NCBI GenBank assembly: GCA_903921605.1
Contig: CAIXQV010000341.1
Span: 1 to 6,105 of the forward strand
Length of the DNA: 6,105 bases
Source of the DNA: an uncultured Planctomycetaceae bacterium
GTDB taxonomy: Bacteria; Planctomycetota; Planctomycetia; Planctomycetales; Planctomycetaceae
Reading direction: 5' to 3'
Position 1 is the stretch's first letter. The number at the start of each line of letters is the position of its first letter. Shown in pieces: positions 1 through 4,441 of the stretch. The notes under the pieces were generated by a model. The model was given only the letters and a program-made list of their open reading frames with translations. It did not search any database and was not told the origin of the DNA. A program made the position numbers and the translations under genes.

Positions 1-1
1 C

Positions 2-124
2 GATGATTTCTATCCGAAAATGCCGGCTGTCAGTAGCGTTAGCACATGGGCCTTGAAGGACGGGGGTCAACTTGAACTGCAGGCGACCGTTTCAAACTTC
101 GGAATGTGCGTCTCTCCAGTGTGA
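2..124 (+). CDS. C-terminal fragment of an unidentified protein (5' end outside window)
   Basis: Reading from base 2, the frame stays open for 40 codons and stops at TGA 122-124. The peptide starts DDFYPKMPAVSSVSTW and ends LQATVSNFGMCVSPV. It has a protein-like composition: a mix of hydrophobic and polar residues, one Trp and no low-complexity run. It ends 65 bp before the stop of the convergent DUF2314 gene, a normal convergent arrangement. I do not recognise the family. The stretch is short enough that an open frame could occur by chance, so reality of the gene is moderate to low. No clear hairpin-plus-T-tract terminator is visible at 125-189; the only notable element there is a loopless 10-bp palindrome (CGCACGTGCG, 150-159). 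Confidence 0.4.
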   Translation, partial: DDFYPKMPAVSSVSTWALKDGGQLELQATVSNFGMCVSPV

Positions 125-189
125 AGACCTGACAGCGTCGAGAACGGATCGCACGTGCGGCCGCTGGATGATCCTGGCCCCGCCTTGGT

Positions 190-1212
190 CTACTTCTCTT
201 CCTGCTTCTGTTTGTCCATCAGAACTTTGACCGTGTAGCCGCCCACGATTTCGCCGTCCTTCAGGTACATCCAGTCGGACAGTTGCGACACCTTCATTTT
301 GACTTCATCACCGAGTTTCAGATCTTTCACCCAGACCGGATCATTTCCAAGTCGGCCGACGACGGTATCACCGTTGATGGCGACGACTTCGACCCACATG
401 AATTCTTTTTGATCTGGTGCGTCGAAAGGAAACTTGGCGGAGAAGCTTTCGGAGTTCTCCGGCTTGTTGCGGAAGGCTTTTATGAACTCCGGCCAGGTTC
501 GGCGAGCTTCGGCGGTGGCGGCCAGCATCTTTGGATCATCACCTGACGAGCCGATGACGGCGGCATTCGAAGATTTCCGCAGTGCTTTCAGGGCATCAGC
601 CCCCTTCATCGCTGTAATCACCTCGTCGCTGATGGGCAGCACGATGTTCTCGGACGGCAAAAGCACGCCGACTGTGTTCTTGTCGACCATTTCAGCCGCG
701 AGTCGAATAATGCGGGTCATCGCGGCGTCCTGCTCAGCGGCAGTTTTCTTGCTGATGTCTCCGACAAGGTCCAGGGACAGCCACGCCTTGTTTTCCTGCA
801 GCATCTTGCGGGTTCGGAGTTCCTGCACTTCCTCTAGTTCGTACGCTTCGAGATACGGTTTGCTGGCAAGGATCATCATGCAGAACGTGTCCTGACACTG
901 AATGATGAAGCCGGGACCTCCTTTGACTACAAAATCGGTGGCATCTTTTTTCTTGTCGTCACCAATCGAGACTTTCTGCTTCCATGCTTTCTCGATCGAG
1001 CCAGCGATGCTCTTCTCTGAGAGAGTCGGCAGCTTCTTCTGGAGCAGCACTACGGAAAGCAGGGGACCATCGTCCTCGCCTTCGTCCGCCGCCGCGGCTT
1101 TCTTTGAGGACTTGGCTTCGTCGGCCACGGCGAGGCTTGTCAGCCCAACGCTGCTCATTGCCGATGAAGAGAGAAAAAACAGACCCAGCAAGAGCAGGAA
1201 AAAACGCGCCAT
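190..1212 (-). CDS. Sec-exported protein with C-terminal DUF2314 domain
   Basis: A 340-residue protein. The N-terminus (MARFFLLLLGLFFL, then a small-residue stretch ending A28-V29-A30) is a good Sec signal peptide with probable cleavage before D31, so the mature protein is likely periplasmic or surface-located. Residues 31-50 are a charged Ala/Lys/Glu/Asp linker. Residues about 51-220 form an alpha/beta-like region with strands such as FVVKGGPGFIIQ (94-105) and TVGVLLPSENIVLP (180-193), reminiscent of DUF4261 proteins; that assignment is tentative. Residues about 230-330 match DUF2314 (YegJ-like): RRTWPEFIKAF, FSAKFPF, FMWVEVVAINGDTVVGRLGNDP, LKLGDEVKMKVSQLSDWMY and the GGYT near the end. The function of DUF2314 is unknown; no catalytic residues can be claimed. 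The ATG (complement of 1210-1212) is supported by GGAG (complement of 1223-1226) 10 nt upstream. The gene lies downstream of rnpB on the same strand and no strong terminator separates them, so some read-through is possible. Confidence 0.9.
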   Translation of the reverse strand: MARFFLLLLGLFFLSSSAMSSVGLTSLAVADEAKSSKKAAAADEGEDDGPLLSVVLLQKKLPTLSEKSIAGSIEKAWKQKVSIGDDKKKDATDFVVKGGPGFIIQCQDTFCMMILASKPYLEAYELEEVQELRTRKMLQENKAWLSLDLVGDISKKTAAEQDAAMTRIIRLAAEMVDKNTVGVLLPSENIVLPISDEVITAMKGADALKALRKSSNAAVIGSSGDDPKMLAATAEARRTWPEFIKAFRNKPENSESFSAKFPFDAPDQKEFMWVEVVAINGDTVVGRLGNDPVWVKDLKLGDEVKMKVSQLSDWMYLKDGEIVGGYTVKVLMDKQKQEEK

Positions 1213-1222
1213 GATCCAAAGA

Positions 1223-1226
1223 CTCC
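1223..1226 (-). promoter_or_regulatory. Shine-Dalgarno of the DUF2314 gene
   Basis: On the minus strand GGAG lies 10 nt before the ATG at 1212-1210. It supports that start codon and the full signal peptide over the internal Met19. Confidence 0.55.
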
Positions 1227-1314
1227 GTTCGATATGTGCGATAACGATGACGATCCGTTGAGGTCCTTTTTGCCGCCAATCCGGAGGCGACCGCTCACGT
1301 CAGGCCAGTCGCCC

Positions 1315-1343
1315 GTGGCTCGCCGATAACCTGTGGCTCGCCG
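1315..1343. repeat. Tandem 11-bp direct repeat, 18-bp period
   Basis: GTGGCTCGCCG occurs exactly at 1315-1325 and 1333-1343, separated by ATAACCT. It lies between the 3' end of rnpB and the DUF2314 gene, within the possible leader of the latter. It may be an operator pair or a local duplication; no function can be assigned. A nearby 6-bp inverted pair GGCGAC/GTCGCC (1285-1290 and 1307-1312) is too weak, and lacks a T-tract, to be called a terminator. Confidence 0.5.
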
Positions 1344-1375
1344 TGAAACAACTCAGGATTTTAATCACAAAACAA

Positions 1376-1762
<387 letters not shown>

Positions 1763-1769
1763 GCTGGTC

Positions 1770-1797
1770 ATTGTCGCGATCCTGATTGGATTCGCAA
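1770..1797 (-). promoter_or_regulatory. Candidate sigma-70-type promoter for rnpB
   Basis: On the minus strand TTGCGA (complement of 1792-1797; 4 of 6 to TTGACA) is followed after 16 nt by GACAAT (complement of 1770-1775; 4 of 6 to TATAAT). The RNase P RNA 5' end, as defined by P1, lies 7 nt after the -10. Position and spacing are right for a stable-RNA promoter, but the boxes are imperfect and planctomycete promoter consensus is poorly defined. Confidence 0.4.
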
Positions 1798-1900
1798 CAC
1801 ACGTTGCGATTTTGCATAGTCAGATCGGGCCATAAGAGTCGTCAGAATCTTTTCGGAAGAATTCTTTGACCGGCATGTGTTGAATTTTGTGTCGGCCCGC

Positions 1901-1939
1901 GTCAAAGAGTTTGACCGGGGGAAATAAAGGCAGTACCCT
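1901..1939 (+). promoter_or_regulatory. Operator-like dyad overlapping a possible promoter of the FHA gene
   Basis: GTCAAA-GAG-TTTGAC (1901-1915) is a perfect 6-bp dyad with a 3-bp centre, the size of a dimeric regulator site. Its right arm forms TTGACC (1911-1916), a 5 of 6 match to a -35 box. After 17 nt comes TACCCT (1934-1939), only 3 of 6 to a -10 box. The TTTGACCGG of the right arm is repeated exactly at 1865-1873. A repressor bound to the dyad would block this promoter; that is inference, and the -10 is weak. Confidence 0.3.
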
Positions 1940-1966
1940 CCCCGGGGCGTGCTGGTTTTCAAAAAG

Positions 1967-2016
1967 TTTGGCAGGAGATTTCCTGATTCTGCTCAAACTT
2001 TGGCAGGAAATCTGCC
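1967..2016. repeat. Pair of near-identical 14-mers, 32 bp apart, each in a small dyad
   Basis: TTTGGCAGGAGATT (1967-1980) and TTTGGCAGGAAATC (1999-2012) differ at two positions. Each sits in a short inverted repeat: CAGGA-GATT-TCCTG (1972-1985) and GGCAG-GAAAT-CTGCC (2002-2016). The spacing of about three helical turns would put both copies on one DNA face. They lie upstream of both candidate FHA starts and could be tandem protein-binding sites; no regulator is identified. Confidence 0.45.
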
Positions 2017-2136
2017 GTAAGTCATTTTGATCCAATGGTCGACGGGTCGATCGATTCTGTATTGCGACATAATTGCGACATATCTTTCTGCATCACTCCT
2101 CTGACGTCAGAGGATGTTGAGCATCTGAACGACAAC

Positions 2137-2140
2137 GGAG
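2137..2140 (+). promoter_or_regulatory. Shine-Dalgarno supporting the internal FHA start
   Basis: GGAG 11 nt before ATG 2152. The upstream in-frame ATG 2035 is preceded only by GTAAGTCATTTTGATCCA, which has no purine-rich match at the right distance. Another ATG at 2141 is out of frame. Confidence 0.45.
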
Positions 2141-2151
2141 ATGCCATTCAC

Positions 2152-2634
2152 ATGCTGGGTCAGCTTATTCCTGTCGGCGGTGGGGACCCTATTCCTCTGA
2201 TGAGCCCAAAGTTGTTGATCGGGCGGCGTTCGTCGTGCGACATCAAACTGGACTTTCAGAATGTATCGTCGCACCACTGCGAGCTGGAGCTGAAAGAAGG
2301 ATATTGGCACATTCGCGATCTTGGCAGCAGCAACGGCATTAAAGTTAATGACGAGCGGACGCCGTCCAAGTGCCTGTCTCCGGGCGACAAGATTACCATT
2401 GCCAAGCATTCTTTTACGATCGAATACACGGTCGAGGGTGATGGACCTCCTCCGGAAGAAGAAGGCACATTCTCACGCAGTCTGATGGAAAAAGCGGGAC
2501 TGGAAGTGGAACGCAGTCGCCAGAAAACCAAGATGCCCGAATCGGCCAGGAAGTCTGCAGAGAACAAAGGCAAACAAACTCGCCGCGCGGCCAGCGAAGA
2601 TGATTTCATTATGGATTGGCTGAGCGAAGAGTAA
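2152..2634 (+). CDS. Small FHA-domain protein (phosphothreonine-binding adaptor)
   Basis: From ATG 2152 the product is 160 aa, beginning MLGQLIPVGGGDPIPL. The FHA domain occupies about residues 16-93. It has GRRSSCDIKL (24-33), SSHHCEL (39-45, with the conserved Ser and His of the phosphopeptide-binding loops), and LGSSNGIKVN (57-66, with the conserved Asn). A Glu/Pro-rich link leads to FSRSLMEKAGLE (107-118), a basic Lys/Arg-rich stretch, and an acidic/hydrophobic tail FIMDWLSEE. No signal peptide or membrane segment is visible, so it is probably cytosolic, reading out Ser/Thr kinase signalling by binding phosphothreonine; its partner is unknown. The frame is open back to ATG 2035 (199 aa), but that ATG lacks a Shine-Dalgarno and the extra 39 residues look non-domain. 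ATG 2152 has GGAG (2137-2140) 11 nt upstream, and its N-terminus resembles planctomycete FHA proteins I recall. The family call is firm; the start is about 75% likely. Confidence 0.9.
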   Translation: MLGQLIPVGGGDPIPLMSPKLLIGRRSSCDIKLDFQNVSSHHCELELKEGYWHIRDLGSSNGIKVNDERTPSKCLSPGDKITIAKHSFTIEYTVEGDGPPPEEEGTFSRSLMEKAGLEVERSRQKTKMPESARKSAENKGKQTRRAASEDDFIMDWLSEE

Positions 2635-2770
2635 TTTTCCGGGCTCGCAGCCGTGGCTGATTCTCCTCTGTTTTCGCGGTCATTGATTGAACGCTCCGAA
2701 CATTCTTCCTGGCGGATGTGTCGCGGGAAAAAGCGTTTCTCGCTGCACGTTGATCACGAAAGAAAAACCA

Positions 2771-2822
2771 TCCTGCTTGAACAGGAGCGCGAAGTCTCCT
2801 ACAAATGGAGACATAGATTTTT
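2771..2822 (+). terminator. Possible intrinsic terminator of the FHA gene
   Basis: Two small hairpins follow one another: TCCTG-CTTGAA-CAGGA (2771-2786) and GTCTCC-TACAAAT-GGAGAC (2794-2812). A T5 run (2818-2822) lies 5 nt after the second stem. The order hairpin then T-run fits a rho-independent terminator, but the stem is only 6 bp and the T-run is short and displaced. It lies about 140-180 bp past the stop codon. Confidence 0.3.
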
Positions 2823-2880
2823 CTTCGGAACTGGTCCGAAACAACATCCGAAAATGGTGTGCCCACGTTGGCTGGGGCGA

Positions 2881-2945
2881 ACTTGTCACACCCTACAGAA
2901 AAACGTTCCAATAGGTTACGTGGCGATTTGTAGGGTGTGACAAGT
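2881..2945. repeat. 17-bp perfect inverted repeat, 31-bp loop (REP/MITE-like)
   Basis: ACTTGTCACACCCTACA (2881-2897) is the exact reverse complement of TGTAGGGTGTGACAAGT (2929-2945). The 31-nt interior (2898-2928) shows no further strong pairing. There is no T-tract on either side, so a simple terminator is unlikely. The compact 65-bp size and intergenic position suit a REP-type or miniature inverted-repeat element, or a structured transcript. No obvious target-site duplication was seen. Confidence 0.8.
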
Positions 2946-2969
2946 GAGCCTAAGCGAACGCAGGCTCAC
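2944..2969. repeat. 8-bp inverted repeat overlapping the 17-bp repeat
   Basis: GTGAGCCT (2944-2951) pairs perfectly with AGGCTCAC (2962-2969) around a 10-nt loop AAGCGAACGC. Its first two bases are the last two of the 17-bp inverted repeat. The two hairpins therefore abut directly and probably form one composite element (2881-2969). Confidence 0.7.
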
Positions 2970-3021
2970 CGCATGAGTCTAAAGCTGATTCAAGCCGGAA
3001 GTTATTTCGGGACTGTTCCTT

Positions 3022-3074
3022 AACGGCAAGCCGCAGGCGACTGTTGTACTCAACGACGCCTGCGGCTTGCCGTT
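3022..3074. repeat. 18-bp perfect inverted repeat with 17-nt loop
   Basis: AACGGCAAGCCGCAGGCG (3022-3039) and CGCCTGCGGCTTGCCGTT (3057-3074) are exact reverse complements. The GC-rich stem would form a very stable RNA hairpin. The loop (3040-3056, ACTGTTGTACTCAACGA) can itself fold as GTTG/CAAC, or pair with a downstream 12-mer at 3133-3144. The flanks lack a T-run, so it does not look like a standard terminator. It sits 145 bp before the phoH start. Confidence 0.8.
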
Positions 3075-3219
3075 GAATAAGAATTGATTTCGCACGGTTG
3101 AATCAACACCTGTTCGATGACGCGTTTGTAAACGTCGTTGAGTAAAGGTTGTTGAACCATCACGATTCCATTTGTGATCACGGCTCTTTTGTTTTCTGGT
3201 TGCCGCTTTCGAGCCATCT

Positions 3220-4245
3220 ATGGCTGACTCTACATTAGTGTTGACACATCACGACGAGGCCCGCGCACTGTTTGGGTTTCGCGACGAGAATCTTCGTCGA
3301 CTTTGCTCAATCACCGGTGCTCAGGTTGTGTTGCGAGGCAACGAAGTACGCGTTTCCGGGGATGAAGAGCAGGTTCGCCATTGCACAGATTTGCTGAATC
3401 GGTGGCGGAACATTCTTCAACATAGTCAGGAATTGACTCCATCAGACGTCGAGATTTCTCTCGCGCCGGAGCCATCAGGATCTCATCGAATGTTACATTC
3501 TGACGGACACCACGGCAGTCACTCGGCCGCCGATACGTTTGCGCCGAACCGAGTCGTTCAGGAAATGCGAACCGGAGGCGGCAAAGATCGAGTCGGCCAG
3601 ATTCGAGCCAAGACAGACGGGCAAAAAGTTTACATGGAGGCGATTCGCAAGCACGAACTCGTCTTGTGTGATGGCCCTGCTGGGTCTGGCAAGTCTTATT
3701 TGGCTGTCGCGATGGCTCTGGAAGCTTTGCGGGCAGAACAGGTTCGAAAGATCGTTCTGGTACGACCTGCCGTGGAAGCCGGGGAAAAGCTGGGATTTCT
3801 CCCAGGGGACATGTTTGCCAAGGTGAATCCATTTTTGCGGCCCTTGCTGGACGCCATTAATGACATGCTGGACCATGAACAAGTCCGGAGATACATGGCG
3901 AATGACGTGATCGAAATCGTGCCTTTGGCCTTTATGCGAGGTCGAACGCTGAATGACACGTTTATGATTCTGGACGAGGCTCAGAACACCACAACCACGC
4001 AAATGAAGATGTTTTTGACCCGAATGGGGCTCAATTCCCGCATTGTCGTTACGGGCGATGCAACCCAGATTGACCTCGAAAGAGGCGTTGCGAGCGGCCT
4101 TCAGGACGGCATTCGTCGTCTTTCTCATATCCCTGGGGTTGCCATTGTGAAGCTAACTGGACAGGATATTGTCCGACATCGGCTGGTCCGGGAGATTGTT
4201 TCGGCGTACGAAGCAGACACCATTCAGAACTCATCAAGGTCCTGA
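3220..4245 (+). CDS. phoH: PhoH family ATPase (PhoH-like / YbeZ)
   Basis: A 341-residue cytosolic P-loop NTPase of the PhoH/YbeZ family. These proteins bind and hydrolyse ATP, are related to the motor part of superfamily I helicases, and are tied to RNA metabolism; in many bacteria they sit beside ybeY, an rRNA-maturation endonuclease gene. Residues 12-65 form the usual KH-like N-terminal region (LFGFRDENLRRLCSITGAQVVLRG, then VRVSGDEEQV). A linker at 80-125 is unusually His-rich (five His in residues 89-101). The ATPase core has Walker A GPAGSGKS (152-159), VRPAVEAGEKLGFLPGD (181-197), Walker B MILDEAQNT (249-257) and the GDATQIDL segment (279-286), then the family's C-terminal LTGQDIVRHRLVREIV. 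All key residues are intact and length is typical. ATG 3220 gives a complete KH-like region, though its ribosome site is weak (only GAG 7 nt upstream). It is followed by the 7TM-HD gene, probably in one operon. Confidence 0.96.
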   Translation: MADSTLVLTHHDEARALFGFRDENLRRLCSITGAQVVLRGNEVRVSGDEEQVRHCTDLLNRWRNILQHSQELTPSDVEISLAPEPSGSHRMLHSDGHHGSHSAADTFAPNRVVQEMRTGGGKDRVGQIRAKTDGQKVYMEAIRKHELVLCDGPAGSGKSYLAVAMALEALRAEQVRKIVLVRPAVEAGEKLGFLPGDMFAKVNPFLRPLLDAINDMLDHEQVRRYMANDVIEIVPLAFMRGRTLNDTFMILDEAQNTTTTQMKMFLTRMGLNSRIVVTGDATQIDLERGVASGLQDGIRRLSHIPGVAIVKLTGQDIVRHRLVREIVSAYEADTIQNSSRS

Positions 4246-4272
4246 GTGTGAGTTTTCCGGCACCAGCCAGCG

Positions 4273-4292
4273 CGACGGACGCACATCCGTCG
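4273..4292 (+). other. Small hairpin after phoH
   Basis: CGACGGA-CGCACA-TCCGTCG is a perfect 7-bp stem with a 6-nt loop, beginning 28 bp after the phoH stop. The following sequence (GCCGTTGCTTTCATGTTC) is only mildly T-rich, so it is at best a weak or partial terminator, or an mRNA stability element between two co-directional genes. Confidence 0.35.
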
Positions 4293-4383
4293 GCCGTTGC
4301 TTTCATGTTCACATCCCTGCAAGAACGTTCCTCAGTGCAACCACTGCGGAACTCTCGTGTTGTTCTGGATTGTTCGATTCTTA

Positions 4384-4409
4384 AACTGGCAACGCGGTTG
4401 TTGCCGGTT
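4384..4409 (+). other. Stem-loop in the leader of the 7TM-HD gene
   Basis: AACTGGCAAC (4384-4393) pairs with GTTGCCGGTT (4400-4409) around the loop GCGGTT, giving 10 bp with one T·G (U·G) wobble. It ends 32 nt before the start codon and about 20 nt before the likely ribosome site. It could be a leader structure affecting translation, or a weak attenuator followed by CAGTCTTTCGATTT. Confidence 0.4.
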
Positions 4410-4441
4410 CAGTCTTTCGATTTCAACGCGGGATAATCGCC

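Larger units (their letters stand above)
1763..2151. other. Divergent intergenic region between rnpB and the FHA gene, rich in short repeats
   Basis: This stretch holds the probable rnpB promoter at its left end and the control region of the FHA gene. I see no convincing gene: the short minus-strand frames around 1768-2035 encode basic, low-information peptides with no recognisable motif. It holds repeats listed separately: the dyad at 1901-1915, the direct repeat TTTGACCGG (1865-1873 and 1910-1918), an 8-bp palindrome CCCCGGGG (1940-1947), and a pair of near-identical 14-mers 32 bp apart (1967-2012). Bases 2035-2151 are an in-frame extension of the FHA frame that I consider probably untranslated leader. 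Confidence 0.6.
2635..3219. other. 585-bp intergenic region with several inverted repeats
   Basis: This is the gap between the FHA gene and phoH. Short open frames exist on both strands (for example 2653-2940 plus and 2609-2911 minus). They overlap one another and the inverted repeats, contain no motif I recognise, and are not credible genes. Contents: two adjacent small hairpins ending in a T-run (2771-2822), a 17-bp perfect inverted repeat (2881-2945), an overlapping 8-bp hairpin (2944-2969), an 18-bp perfect inverted repeat (3022-3074), and a 12-mer (3133-3144) complementary to that hairpin's loop. The promoter of phoH must lie here or further upstream, but no clear -35/-10 pair was found. 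Confidence 0.7.

Noticed and set aside
434..1261. Plus-strand frames of 119-153 codons opposite the DUF2314 gene
   Set aside because: Shadows of the minus-strand gene, which has a signal peptide, a ribosome site and a recognised domain.
1285..1312. GGCGAC/GTCGCC hairpin as the rnpB terminator
   Set aside because: Only 6 bp with a 16-nt loop, no U-tract, and about 65 bp from the RNA 3' end.
1768..2035. Minus-strand short frames (64 and 71 codons) between rnpB and the FHA gene
   Set aside because: Short, basic and mutually overlapping, with no motif; they cover the likely promoter and repeat region.
2653..2940. Plus-strand 95-codon frame and overlapping frames on both strands after the FHA gene
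   Set aside because: They run into the 17-bp inverted repeat, overlap rival frames, lack a good ribosome site and show no recognisable motif; non-coding spacer is more likely.
3022..3074. 18-bp hairpin as a rho-independent terminator
   Set aside because: The stem is strong, but neither flank has a T-run on the strand that would be transcribed.
2881..3074. CRISPR array
   Set aside because: The repeats are inverted pairs of different sequence, not regularly spaced direct repeats, and no cas gene is present.
3493..4128. Minus-strand 211-codon frame inside phoH
   Set aside because: Antisense to intact Walker A and Walker B motifs; composition is not protein-like.
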